Below, piece after piece: positions 51,604-59,680 of a stretch of 64,000 nt of DNA. The stretch's first letter is position 1. Each line of letters begins with the position of its first letter. The DNA lies in contig JBCBUE010000008.1 of assembly GCA_039818285.1 (NCBI GenBank), positions 17,672-81,671 on the forward strand, given 5' to 3'. Source of the DNA: JBCBUE01 sp039818285. Lineage in GTDB: Bacteria; Planctomycetota; Phycisphaerae; Phycisphaerales; Phycisphaeraceae. The notes under the pieces are model-generated. The model worked only from the letters and a program-made list of their open reading frames with translations. It was not told where the DNA came from and searched no databases. The position numbers were made by a program, and so were the translations under genes.

Positions 51604-52062
51604 ATGCGTAGGCGAGCCGTGCGGGCAGCGATGTGGGCGTGGGTGGGCGCGCTGGCGGTGGCGGGCGTGGGCTGCGTCGAGCGGACGATCACGGTGACGA
51701 GCGAGCCGGCGGGGGCCCTGGTGCATCTGAATGACGAGCCGATCGGCCGGACCCCGGTGCGGGTGCCGTTCACGTTTTACGGGGTGTACGACGTGCGGCT
51801 GGACTTGGCGGGGTACGAGCCGTTGTGGACGCAGCAGAGGGCCCAGGCGCCGTGGTGGGAGAACCCCGGGCCGGACTTGGTGGGCGAACTGATCCCGGGG
51901 AACGAGGTGGGGATCGCGTGGCACTATGAGCTGACGCCGCAGACGCCGGTGGACGACGTCGACCCGGACGCGTTGATCGAGCGGGCGGCGGCGATGGGGG
52001 CGACGGTGCGGGGGGAACTGGAGAACGGCGAGGCGGGGTCGGAGCCGGGCGGGGATGAGTGA
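51604..52062 (+). CDS. PEGA-domain lipoprotein
   Basis: A 152-residue predicted lipoprotein. The ATG at 51604 yields a signal peptide that ends in a lipobox (VAGVGC, Cys24), so it is favoured over the ATG at 51571 that overlaps recX. A PEGA domain follows (ITVTSEPAGALVHLNDEPIGRTPVRVPF, then YDVRLDLAGYEPL). The remaining residues are rich in Trp, Pro and Glu. PEGA domains are surface-layer-like beta folds. Its 3' end overlaps the DUF971 gene by 8 bases. Confidence 0.85.
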   Translation: MRRRAVRAAMWAWVGALAVAGVGCVERTITVTSEPAGALVHLNDEPIGRTPVRVPFTFYGVYDVRLDLAGYEPLWTQQRAQAPWWENPGPDLVGELIPGNEVGIAWHYELTPQTPVDDVDPDALIERAAAMGATVRGELENGEAGSEPGGDE

Positions 52063-52453
52063 GGGCGAGCTGCCGGTCGAGGGGGGGCGGGTGCTTCGGC
52101 CGGCGCACCTGGACCTGGACCGCGAGCGGGCGTTGACGGTGCGTTGGTCGGACGGGCGGGTGTCGATCTACCCGGTGCGGTATCTGCGGAAGATGTCGCC
52201 GTCGGCCGAGGCGAAGCAGCTGCGTGAGAAGCTGGCGCGCAACCCGCTGACGGTGCTGCCGAGCACGCCAGGTGGCGAAGGATCGCCCCTGAAGGCGGAG
52301 GCGCTGGAGCTGGTGGGTCACTACGCCGTGAGAATTCGGTTCAGCGACGGTCACGACACGGGGATCTACTCGTGGGCGTATTTACGCCAGATCGACCCGA
52401 ATCGGCCGCCCGAAACCGCGTCTGAACGCCCTTCAGGGGGCGAGGCGGAGTGA
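52055..52453 (+). CDS. DUF971 domain protein
   Basis: A 132-residue protein with the DUF971 fold, also found at the N terminus of gamma-butyrobetaine hydroxylases. The family pattern is visible: ERALTVRWSDGRVSIYPVRYLRK, then VGHYAVRIRFSDGHDTGIYSWAYLRQI. Stand-alone DUF971 proteins in other bacteria are associated with iron-sulfur cluster factors. The cysteines common in the middle of many members are missing here. It overlaps the PEGA gene and ends the recX unit. Confidence 0.8.
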   Translation: MSEGELPVEGGRVLRPAHLDLDRERALTVRWSDGRVSIYPVRYLRKMSPSAEAKQLREKLARNPLTVLPSTPGGEGSPLKAEALELVGHYAVRIRFSDGHDTGIYSWAYLRQIDPNRPPETASERPSGGEAE

Positions 52454-52854
52454 TCGGCGGGGTCCGGTAAGCCCCGAGGCTTGTGGAGAACTGCTGACCG
52501 GGGTTGCATCCGATGACGGAATCTGCAACGGTTCGCGACACAGGCGACGGCGTCCCGCGGGTGTGAACGCGAGTGGCAGCCGTGTTTCGGGTCGTTGCCG
52601 GGTTCCTTGCCAGCTTATTTGGACTGTGCGACTTCGGCCGTGGATGCCTTGATTTCGTTGATTTTGCACCTCGATTGTGCAGCAGCGGACGACGGGCGGC
52701 CGAAGAGTGTGGCAACCGTTGGCGTCGCGTCATTGCGGCGTCGTGACAGATGTTTTGATCGCCCCCCACCGTCCCCCCGGTCAGGAGAGGTCGAGCGTCG
52801 ACCTCAGCCAGGGCGATGGTGCTTGTTTCCATAAAATCGATGAGGAGACAACCC
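52454..52854. other. Leader region upstream of the porin gene
   Basis: About 400 bases before an OprP-like porin. A short inverted repeat, AAGCC-CCGA-GGCTT, lies near its left end but has no T run. The right end carries a good Shine-Dalgarno (GAGGAG) before the porin ATG. No Pho-box-like repeat comparable to the one before phoB was found, although TTTCCATAAAA near 52827 has a partial resemblance. No gene is recognised. Confidence 0.4.
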
Positions 52855-54234
52855 ATGTGTGAGAGCAAGAAGAAGTGGGCCTTTGGCTCGCTGATGGCCG
52901 CGGCCATGCTTGCGACGCCGGCGATGGCGTCGGAGGCCGACCTGCGTGCCGAGGTCGAGCAGCTGCGGGCCGAGATGGCCGAACTGCGGGCCGAGCAAGG
53001 CGAGACGTGGCTCAACGAGCGTCGCGCCGAAGAAGTCAAGGGCCTGATCCGCGACGTGCTGGCCGACGCCGACACCCGCGCCACCCTGCTTCAGGACGGC
53101 GTCCTCGCCGGCCACGACGGCAAGTTCTTCCTGGCCTCGGCCGACGGGAACTTCCGCCTGAACTTCACCGGCCAGTTCCAGTTCCGCTACATCCTGAACA
53201 TCAACGGTTCGGATGCGAGCAACAGCGACGGCAGCGACGCCAGCGGCAACGTGACCAACTCCGGCGCCGGCTTCCAGCTCCGTCGCATGAAGCTCGGCTT
53301 CCAAGGCCACGCCATCAAGCCCGAGCTGACCTACAAGTTCGTTGTCGTCACCAACCGTAGCTCTGGCAACGCGAGCCTGCAGGACGACGTCTGGGTCGCT
53401 TACGACATGGACGAGTTCCTCGACGGCCTGAAGGTCAAGATCGGTAACCAGAAGATCCCGTTCCTCAAGCAGGAACTGATCAGCTCGAGCCGCCAGACCG
53501 CCGTCGACCGCGCCTCGGTCACCGAGTACTTCACGCTCAACCGCCAGCTCGGCGTGAACCTGGAGTACAAGACCGACGCCTGGATGGTCAACGTCCAGAC
53601 CGGCAACGGCGCCAACACCGGCATCTCGGACTTCAACGACGCCGGCGGCGACTACAACATCGCGGTCCGCGGTGACTTCAACGTCTTCCAGACCAACTGG
53701 AAGAACGGCCGCGACAACGTCGCGTGGGACGGCCAAGACACCTCGCTGTTCCTGGGTATCGCCGGCTTCTACCAGGACGGCTCCCGCACCGGCGACAGCT
53801 TCCCGCTGGGCGACGAGTACCTGGCCTTCACCGCCGACGCGCTGTTCAAGACCGGCCCGTTCAGCATCCTGACGACGTTCACCAAGGGCATCCTCCACTC
53901 CGAGTCGCAGGACGACGAGACCCCCTGGGGTGTCCTGGCCGAGGCCGGCTACATGGTCATCCCCGACACGTTCCAGCCGTACCTTCGGTACGAGGCGTTT
54001 GACCTGCCCTCGGGCGGCGTGGCCACCAACCACCTCGTGACCGGTGGCTTCAACTGGTTCTTCAAGAAGCACAACCTGAAGTTCACCGCCGACGCGGTGT
54101 GGGTCGTGCACGGCGAAGACGACAACTCGCTCGACGAGTTCGGCTCCAACCCGTACTCCGACAGCCTGGGCTTCAACGGCCTCTCGGGCGACGGGCAGGT
54201 CGTGCTCCGCACGCAGCTCCAGCTCGTCTACTGA
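52855..54234 (+). CDS. OprO/OprP-like porin
   Basis: A 459-residue outer-membrane porin of the phosphate-selective OprO/OprP group. A signal peptide (to about residue 24, ending TPAMAS) is followed by a short coiled coil (DLRAEVEQLRAEMAELRAEQ), which likely forms a periplasmic trimer stalk. The beta-barrel then runs to a C-terminal aromatic residue (LQLVY), the usual signal for barrel insertion. The codon bias is strong, suggesting high expression. The ATG at 52855 follows GAGGAG. An intrinsic terminator follows it and phoB, phoR and phoU lie just downstream, supporting a role in phosphate uptake, though anion selectivity is not proven. Confidence 0.9.
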   Translation: MCESKKKWAFGSLMAAAMLATPAMASEADLRAEVEQLRAEMAELRAEQGETWLNERRAEEVKGLIRDVLADADTRATLLQDGVLAGHDGKFFLASADGNFRLNFTGQFQFRYILNINGSDASNSDGSDASGNVTNSGAGFQLRRMKLGFQGHAIKPELTYKFVVVTNRSSGNASLQDDVWVAYDMDEFLDGLKVKIGNQKIPFLKQELISSSRQTAVDRASVTEYFTLNRQLGVNLEYKTDAWMVNVQTGNGANTGISDFNDAGGDYNIAVRGDFNVFQTNWKNGRDNVAWDGQDTSLFLGIAGFYQDGSRTGDSFPLGDEYLAFTADALFKTGPFSILTTFTKGILHSESQDDETPWGVLAEAGYMVIPDTFQPYLRYEAFDLPSGGVATNHLVTGGFNWFFKKHNLKFTADAVWVVHGEDDNSLDEFGSNPYSDSLGFNGLSGDGQVVLRTQLQLVY

Positions 54235-54260
54235 GCCGGGCCGACAAATTGGGTAAACCG

Positions 54261-54289
54261 ACCGGGCCCTTCGGGGCCCGGTTTTTTTT
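54261..54289 (+). terminator. Rho-independent terminator after the porin
   Basis: ACCGGGCCC (54261-54269), loop TTCG, GGGCCCGGT (54274-54282), then a run of eight T. It separates the porin from phoB, so the two have separate transcripts or only partial readthrough. Confidence 0.95.
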
Positions 54290-54337
54290 GCGCTAAACCG
54301 CACGATTTGTGGACGCGGAGCTCAACAACCCTCATGT

Positions 54338-54359
54338 TTCTCATAAAGTTCTCATAAAA
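54338..54359 (+). promoter_or_regulatory. Pho-box-like direct repeat upstream of phoB
   Basis: Two contiguous 11-base repeats, TTCTCATAAAG and TTCTCATAAAA, about 40 bases before the phoB ATG, with a third CTCAT at 54331. The 11-base period is the spacing of PhoB half-sites in other bacteria, and TCATAAA resembles part of the E. coli half-site. A TAAAGT at 54366 could be the -10. An imperfect hairpin (CGCGGGTAA / TTAACCCGCG) sits between this and the Shine-Dalgarno. Autoregulation by PhoB is inferred. Confidence 0.55.
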
Positions 54360-54395
54360 CGCGGGTAAAGTCGCATTAACCCGCGAGGAGTAACC

Positions 54396-55142
54396 ATGCG
54401 AACGATGACCATGCCGGGGGCCGCCGCCCAAGTCTTTGCCCAGGCCCAGAACAGCCGGGGCGTGTCGGTTCTGGTGGTGGAGGACGAAGAGGACCTGCTC
54501 GATCTTCTCCACTTCAACCTGGCTCGCGAGGGCTTTTCGGTGCAGACCGCGACGACCGGCGAGGAGGCGCTTCGTTCGATCCGCGAGCACGTGCCGCAGC
54601 TGATGCTGCTGGACCTGATGCTGCCCGGCATCGACGGGCTCGAGGTCTGCCGCACGATCAAGGGCAGCGACCAGACCGCCAACCTGCCGGTGATCATGCT
54701 GACCGCCCGCGGCGAGGAGTCGGACGTGGTGCAGGGCCTGGAGATGGGCGCCGACGACTACATCACCAAGCCGTTCAGCCCGCGTGTGCTGATGGCCCGG
54801 ATCCGCGCGGTGCTCCGCCGGACCGAGGCGGAGAGCGAGGGCGAGACGATGCGGGCGGTCGTGCTCGGGGGGATCTCGATCGACCCCGACCGTCACCGCG
54901 TCAAGGTGGAGGACGAGGAGGTCGAGCTGACGGCGACCGAGTTCAAGCTGCTGTCGCTGATCATGAGCCGGCCGGGTCGGGTGTTCACCCGCCAGCAGAT
55001 CATCGAGTCGATCCACGACGGCTTCGCGGCCGTGACGGATCGCTCGGTGGACGTTCAGGTGGTGGCGTTGCGGCGCAAGCTGCTGCACCGCGGCAAGAAC
55101 ATCGAGACCGTCCGAGGCGTGGGGTATCGATTCAGAGACTGA
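54396..55142 (+). CDS. phoB: Phosphate response regulator PhoB-like
   Basis: A 248-residue OmpR/PhoB-type response regulator. The receiver domain (about 20-140) has acidic residues EDEED at 29-33, the phosphate-accepting Asp73 (LLDLMLPG) and Lys in YITKPFSPR. The winged-helix DNA-binding domain follows (ELTATEFKLLSLIMSRPGR, then TDRSVDVQVVALRRKL and ETVRGVGYRFRD). It has an N-terminal extension of about 20 residues before the receiver. The ATG is preceded by GAGGAG. phoR, phoU and sixA lie directly downstream. Confidence 0.93.
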   Translation: MRTMTMPGAAAQVFAQAQNSRGVSVLVVEDEEDLLDLLHFNLAREGFSVQTATTGEEALRSIREHVPQLMLLDLMLPGIDGLEVCRTIKGSDQTANLPVIMLTARGEESDVVQGLEMGADDYITKPFSPRVLMARIRAVLRRTEAESEGETMRAVVLGGISIDPDRHRVKVEDEEVELTATEFKLLSLIMSRPGRVFTRQQIIESIHDGFAAVTDRSVDVQVVALRRKLLHRGKNIETVRGVGYRFRD

Positions 55143-55199
55143 GTTTCGCGAGCGAGGTAAGGGCCCGTGGGGGCGGGCCGAACGTGGGAAGTCGTGCAT

Positions 55200-56642
55200 A
55201 TGTGGTTGGACCCGACGGTGAGCGTGCTCGTCACCGTGACGTTGATCACGCTGCTGGTCGCGGCCACGGCGGCGATCCAGTCGCGTACGAGGCGGTCGAT
55301 CCGCCGGCTGCGTGACGTCGCGGCCCAGCTGGCGCGCGGCGATCTCTCGCAGCGCGTGCCGGAGCGCGGGCCCAAGCCGGCGCGTGGCTTGGCGCGGATG
55401 CTCAACCAGATGGCGCGTCAGCTTCAGGACCGGCTGTCGACCGTCGTCCGCCAGCGCAACGAGCTGGGCGCGGTGCTGTCGTCGATGGTCGAGGGCGTCG
55501 TGGCGATCGACAACGACGAGCGGATCATCAGCCTGAATGCCGCGGCGGCGGGGCTGCTGCGGCTGGACCCGTCGCAGTGCATCGGGCGGTCGATCCAGGA
55601 GGTCATCCGCAACACGGCGTTGCAGCAATTCGTCGCCGAGACGCTGGCGGACAACCACGCGGTGCAGGGCGAGCTGACGCTGCGCAGCCACCGCGACGGC
55701 GACCCGGCGGGCGGGGCGGTGCGGCACGTGCAGGCCCAGTCGGCGCTGCTGCGCGACGAGGCGGGCGAGCGGCTGGGCGCCGTGCTGGTGCTGCACGACG
55801 TGACGCAGATCCGCAAGCTGGAGTCGGTCCGACGGGACTTCGTGGCCAACGTGTCGCACGAGGTGAAGACCCCGGTGGCGGCGATCAAGGCGGCGATCGA
55901 GACGCTGATCGAGACGCCGGGGATCGACGCCCAGAGCCAGGATCGCTTCATGCACATGGTCGCGCGCCAGGCGAACCGGCTGGACGCGATCGTCGAGGAC
56001 CTGCTGAGCCTGGCTCGGCTGGAGCAGGAGCAGGGACGGATCCGCGCCGAGCTGACGCCCACGGCGATCGACCCGATCCTGCGTTCGTCGGTCGAGACCT
56101 GTCTGCCTCGGGCCAGCGAGAAGTCCACGGCGGTCGACGTGCGTTGCGAGCCGACGCTGCGGGCGTTGATGAACCCGATGCTCATCGAGCAGGCGTTGGT
56201 GAACCTGATCGACAACGCAATCAAGTACAGCCCGGCGGAGACGACGGTCGAGGTGACGGCCGAGCGTCAGGGCGACGAGGCGGTGATCTCGGTGGCGGAC
56301 GAGGGCCGGGGGATCGAGCCCGAGCACCTGCCGCGGGTGTTCGAGCGGTTCTACCGGACGGACCGGTCGCGGTCGCGCGAGATGGGGGGGACGGGGCTGG
56401 GGCTGTCGATCGTCAAGCACGTCGCCGAAGCCCACGGCGGGCACGTGGGAGTGGACTCGGTGCCGGGGACGGGGTCGGTGTTCCGGCTTCACCTGCGATT
56501 GGCCGAGCCGAGCGACGACTCGGCGCCGCGCGACGAAGCGGAGCACACGGAAGATCAACACAACGGCGGTGGCGAACCGTCGGCGACGCCGGTAGGGTCG
56601 ACGATCTCGCCCGAGCGGGCGGTGTCCAAGCTGGCGGGGTGA
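55200..56642 (+). CDS. phoR: Phosphate sensor histidine kinase PhoR-like
   Basis: A 480-residue sensor kinase. One N-terminal membrane helix (about 7-26) leads to a HAMP-like linker (RRLRDVAAQLARGDLSQRV) and a PAS domain (about 90-205). The HisKA domain has His220 in NVSHEVKTPVAAI. The ATPase domain has the N box (NLIDNAIKYS), G1 (DEGRGIEPEHL) and G2 (GGTGLGLSIVKH). A ~40-residue hydrophilic tail follows. With a single membrane helix and no periplasmic domain it resembles PhoR that senses through PhoU and the transporter. The ATG at 55200 is preferred; GTG at 55167 is possible. Confidence 0.92.
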   Translation: MWLDPTVSVLVTVTLITLLVAATAAIQSRTRRSIRRLRDVAAQLARGDLSQRVPERGPKPARGLARMLNQMARQLQDRLSTVVRQRNELGAVLSSMVEGVVAIDNDERIISLNAAAAGLLRLDPSQCIGRSIQEVIRNTALQQFVAETLADNHAVQGELTLRSHRDGDPAGGAVRHVQAQSALLRDEAGERLGAVLVLHDVTQIRKLESVRRDFVANVSHEVKTPVAAIKAAIETLIETPGIDAQSQDRFMHMVARQANRLDAIVEDLLSLARLEQEQGRIRAELTPTAIDPILRSSVETCLPRASEKSTAVDVRCEPTLRALMNPMLIEQALVNLIDNAIKYSPAETTVEVTAERQGDEAVISVADEGRGIEPEHLPRVFERFYRTDRSRSREMGGTGLGLSIVKHVAEAHGGHVGVDSVPGTGSVFRLHLRLAEPSDDSAPRDEAEHTEDQHNGGGEPSATPVGSTISPERAVSKLAG

Positions 56643-56668
56643 GCGGGACGGATTGAGAAAGACGCATC

Positions 56669-57394
56669 ATGGATCACCTGCAACGACAGATCGAGAAGCT
56701 GACTCGCATGCTGGTGCCGCTGGGCACGCGCGTGGAGGAGTCGCTGTATGACGCCGTCAAGGCCATCCGCACCCGCGACCCCGATCTGGCCCAGCGGGTG
56801 ATCGACGGCGACCGACAGATCGATGCGCTCGAGGTCGAGCTCGAAGAGGAGTGCCTGCACACGCTGGCGTTGCATCAGCCGGTGGCGTACGACCTGCGAT
56901 TTGTCGTGGCCGTGCTGAAGATCAACAACAACCTCGAGCGGATCGGGGACCTGGCGGCGAACATCGCCGAGCAGGCCAAGCGGCTGGCGTCCGAGCCGGA
57001 GGTTTCGCCGCTGCCGTTCAACCTGGCCCGGATGTGCGACGTCGCCGCGCGGATGCTCAACGGGGCGCTCGACGCGCTGGTCGAGGTCGATCCGAACAAG
57101 GCCCGCGAAGTGCGTCGGCTGGACGACGAGGTCGACGACATCCACTCGGCGATGTACGAGCGGGTGTCCGAGGCGATCGTCGAGCGGCCGGAGCAGACCG
57201 ACGCCCTGCTGCTGCTGACCACGGTCTCGCGTCACGTCGAGCGGATCGCCGACCACGCGGTGAACATCGCCAAGGACGTGATCTACATGGCCGAGGGCGA
57301 GATCGTCCGCCACTCGCGGGCGCGGCGTGAGCTGGCGGACGAGGAGAGCCGGGGGATCGACCCCGATCCGCCGATCCGGCTGGCCGGCAGTTAA
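56669..57394 (+). CDS. phoU: Phosphate signalling protein PhoU
   Basis: A 241-residue protein with two PhoU three-helix repeats. LDHLQRQIEKLTRML-type start, EEECLHTLALHQPVAYDLRFVVAVLKINNNLERIGDLAANI in the first repeat and LTTVSRHVERIADHAVNIAKDVIYM in the second hold the acidic metal-cluster motifs (ERIGD, ERIAD). PhoU links phosphate transport to PhoR and keeps the response off when phosphate is plentiful. A hydrophilic tail of about 25 residues follows. It is 26 bases after phoR and 20 bases before sixA. No pst transporter gene is in the window. Confidence 0.95.
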   Translation: MDHLQRQIEKLTRMLVPLGTRVEESLYDAVKAIRTRDPDLAQRVIDGDRQIDALEVELEEECLHTLALHQPVAYDLRFVVAVLKINNNLERIGDLAANIAEQAKRLASEPEVSPLPFNLARMCDVAARMLNGALDALVEVDPNKAREVRRLDDEVDDIHSAMYERVSEAIVERPEQTDALLLLTTVSRHVERIADHAVNIAKDVIYMAEGEIVRHSRARRELADEESRGIDPDPPIRLAGS

Positions 57395-57414
57395 CGCGCC
57401 GCTAACCTGAGGGC

Positions 57415-57918
57415 ATGGAGCTGATCCTGTTCCGACATGGGATCGCCGAGGAGCCGTCGGCCGAGCGGGACGACGCGGATCGGCGGCTGACGCCGCGCGG
57501 GGTCGAACGGACCCGGCTGGCGTGCGTGGGGCTGGCGCGGGTCTGCGATCGGCCCGAGGCGGTGATCGCGTCGAGCAAGGCGCGGGCGCGGCAGACGGCG
57601 GCGATGCTGGGGCTGGTGTTCGACCTGGAGCCGGAGGTCTGGCCGTCGCTGGCGGGCGAGCAGGTGGAGCCGGTGCTGGAGCGGTTGCGGGAGCGGGACG
57701 CGGGCGTGCTGATGCTGGTGGGCCACGAGCCGATGCTCAGCGAGCTGGTGGTGCGGCTGTGCACGCCGGCGTCGGGGGGCGGCGGGATCGAGATGAAGAA
57801 GGCGGGGGCGGCGTGCGTGGAGGCGGGGCTGGGGCGGAACGAGCCGAGGACGGCGGGTCGGCTGCGTTGGCTGCTGCCGCCGCGGGTGCTGCGGACGCTG
57901 GGAGAGGGGCCGGCGTGA
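57415..57918 (+). CDS. sixA: Phosphohistidine phosphatase SixA
   Basis: A 167-residue histidine phosphatase. The RHG motif is near the N terminus (LILFRHGIAEEP), RLTPRGVERTRLAC follows, and the second catalytic His is in LVGHEPMLSELV. SixA-type enzymes remove phosphate from phosphohistidine on phosphotransfer proteins; in E. coli the target is in the nitrogen PTS. Its place directly after phoU raises the possibility that it acts on PhoR or another partner in this circuit, but no sequence evidence shows the target. Its stop overlaps the yidD start (GTGA). Confidence 0.9.
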   Translation: MELILFRHGIAEEPSAERDDADRRLTPRGVERTRLACVGLARVCDRPEAVIASSKARARQTAAMLGLVFDLEPEVWPSLAGEQVEPVLERLRERDAGVLMLVGHEPMLSELVVRLCTPASGGGGIEMKKAGAACVEAGLGRNEPRTAGRLRWLLPPRVLRTLGEGPA

Positions 57919-58175
57919 GCGAAGCGGCGGGACGAGAGCGACGGCGACTGGGGCCGATCGATCGCGCGGCGACGTGGGTCGTCGTGGCGGTGGTGATGGC
58001 GTATCGGGCGACGCTGGGCCCGGTCATGGGCGGTCAGTGCCGGTTCCACCCGACGTGCAGCCAATACATGCTGGACGCGGTCGGCCGGCACGGGCCCTGG
58101 CGGGGGGTGTGGCTGGGCGTGCGACGAATTGGCCGATGCCACCCGTGGTCGTCGGGGGGTCACGACCCGGCCTGA
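57915..58175 (+). CDS. yidD: Membrane protein insertion efficiency factor YidD
   Basis: An 86-residue YidD protein, a small membrane-associated factor that helps YidC insert proteins. The family core is complete: YRATLGPVMGGQCRFHPTCSQYMLDAVGRHG, then GVRRIGRCHPWSSGGHDP. An amphipathic N-terminal helix precedes it. It starts at GTG, overlapping the sixA stop by 4 bases. YidD usually lies near rnpA and yidC, so this position after phoU-sixA is uncommon. Confidence 0.93.
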   Translation: MSEAAGRERRRLGPIDRAATWVVVAVVMAYRATLGPVMGGQCRFHPTCSQYMLDAVGRHGPWRGVWLGVRRIGRCHPWSSGGHDPA

Positions 58176-58509
58176 GGGGCCGGAGAACAGCCCGCACGTT
58201 GCCTCAGGATTTGCCCTAGGTGCTTGGGGACGCCGAGCGTTCGTGCTACGTTATGAGTGTGAGAGGGAGATTACGTGCCGCGGTGCGGGCCGCGGAGGGG
58301 CAACGGCGTCTTGCCCGTCGTCTAAGACGCCAATCACAAGCCCGATTCGGGCGCCCGATCAGGTTCATCTCTTCATCGACGATCGGGTTAGTTGCAGGGG
58401 GCCAGGCAGTCTGGCACACGGTCTACCCAACATGGATCGCGTCCGAGTGACGTCGGCCTAGCCGTCGCACACGCTGTCTCACGTCCGCCCCCCGCACAAG
58501 GAGTGTGCG
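58176..58509 (+). promoter_or_regulatory. Structured leader of the cold-shock gene
   Basis: The 334 bases between yidD and the cold-shock gene hold no convincing gene but several strong hairpins: CCGCGG/CCGCGG at 58278-58295, GGCGTCTT/AAGACGCC at 58305-58331, and GCCCGATTCGGGC at 58340-58352. Long structured 5' leaders are typical of cold-shock mRNAs, where they refold at low temperature. No clear promoter was located. Confidence 0.5.
58493..58509 (+). promoter_or_regulatory. Hairpin with Shine-Dalgarno in its loop
   Basis: CGCACA (58493-58498) and TGTGCG (58504-58509) pair perfectly, leaving AGGAG as the five-base loop. The ATG of the cold-shock gene follows directly at 58510. The hairpin would present or hide the ribosome-binding site according to its stability. 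The arrangement is seen directly; a temperature role is inferred. Confidence 0.75.
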
Positions 58510-58731
58510 ATGCCGTTACAGGGGCAAGTCAAGTGGTTCGATGCCAAGAAGGGCTTTGGGTTCATCCTCGGGCCCGAGGGCCGCGATGTGTTCGTGCATT
58601 ACAGCCAGATCCAGGGCGACGGGTTCAAGTCGCTGCGTGACGGCGAGACCGTCGCGTACGAACTCAGCGAGGGCGACAAGGGCCTGCACGCGGTGACCGT
58701 CAGCCGCGTCGGCGAGTCGTCCCCGACGTAA
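58510..58731 (+). CDS. Cold-shock protein, CspA family
   Basis: A 73-residue cold-shock domain protein that binds single-stranded RNA and DNA. RNP1 is KGFGFI and RNP2 is VFVHYS, in the normal five-strand beta-barrel order, and the length is standard. It starts directly after a hairpin that carries its Shine-Dalgarno. Members act as RNA chaperones at low temperature or in stationary phase. Confidence 0.95.
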   Translation: MPLQGQVKWFDAKKGFGFILGPEGRDVFVHYSQIQGDGFKSLRDGETVAYELSEGDKGLHAVTVSRVGESSPT

Positions 58732-58778
58732 GCACCGATCGATCCACGGCCGAGCGCAAGGCGATCTAAGCTGCCCGG

Positions 58779-59675
58779 ATGAGCGGCTGGCTGGCGTTCT
58801 GGATGGGTCTGTCGGCGGGCGTGATCGCGGCGATCCCGGCGGCCTGGCTGTGGGGCCGACGGATCGAGCGACGGGTCCGCGACGCCGAGCTGAGGGCCCG
58901 GTCGGCCGAGCGGCTGGCCGAGATCGGCACGATGACCTCGGGCCTGGCGCACGAGATCAAGAACCCGCTCTCGACGCTCGGGCTCAACGCCCAGCTGCTC
59001 GAGGAGGACCTCGACGCGATCGCGGAGACGATCGACGACCCCGACGCCCAGGATCGGGTCGGGCGGGCCAAGCGGCGGTTCAAGACGCTCGGCCGCGAGG
59101 CGAATCGGCTGCGCGACATCCTCGAGGACTTCCTGCGGTTCGCGGGGCGGGTCCGGCTGAACCTGCACCCGATCGATGCGCACCGGCTGATCGAGGAGCT
59201 GATGGACTTCTTCGAGCCCCAGGCGGCGGCCGACGGCGTCACGCTCCGCGCCCAGCTCGACGCCGGGCCGGCGACCCTGCCCGCCGACGACCAGCTGCTC
59301 AAGCAGGCGCTGCTGAACCTGCTGATCAACGCCGTCCAGGCGATGGCCGAGTCGCGCGCCAGAGGCACGGCCAACGGCGGGGCGGACCTGCTGATGATCC
59401 GCACCGACCGGCGCAAGCACCTCGGGCGCGAGATGTTCACGATCGACGTGATCGACACGGGCCCGGGCATGCCCGAGCAGGTGCGGCAGCGGGTGTTCGA
59501 GCCGTACTTCTCGACCAAGTCGGGCGGGACCGGGCTGGGCCTGCCGACGACTCGCCGCATCGTCGAGGAACACGGCGGGACGATCGCGGTGCACGCCGAG
59601 CCGGGGCGCGGGACAGACTTTTCGATCAGGCTGCCGGTTGAGGCGTCAGCGATCGCGGCCGAGGCGGCGGGTTAG
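58779..59675 (+). CDS. Membrane-bound sensor histidine kinase
   Basis: A 298-residue histidine kinase. One N-terminal membrane helix (residues 3-25) is followed by a HisKA domain with His58 in GLAHEIKNPLSTL. The ATPase domain has an N box (LLNLLINAVQAM), a G1 box (DTGPGMPEQV), an F box (FEPYFSTKSGGTG) and a G2 box (GLGLPTTRRIVEEHGG). The layout resembles NtrB/AtoS-type kinases without a PAS domain. No response regulator is adjacent, so its partner is unknown. It is convergent to lptG with 5 bases between stops. Confidence 0.92.
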   Translation: MSGWLAFWMGLSAGVIAAIPAAWLWGRRIERRVRDAELRARSAERLAEIGTMTSGLAHEIKNPLSTLGLNAQLLEEDLDAIAETIDDPDAQDRVGRAKRRFKTLGREANRLRDILEDFLRFAGRVRLNLHPIDAHRLIEELMDFFEPQAAADGVTLRAQLDAGPATLPADDQLLKQALLNLLINAVQAMAESRARGTANGGADLLMIRTDRRKHLGREMFTIDVIDTGPGMPEQVRQRVFEPYFSTKSGGTGLGLPTTRRIVEEHGGTIAVHAEPGRGTDFSIRLPVEASAIAAEAAG

Positions 59676-59680
59676 CCGCG

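Noticed and set aside
58220..58450. Small open frame before the cold-shock gene
   Set aside because: It runs through three strong hairpins and shows no protein-like pattern; a structured leader explains the region better.
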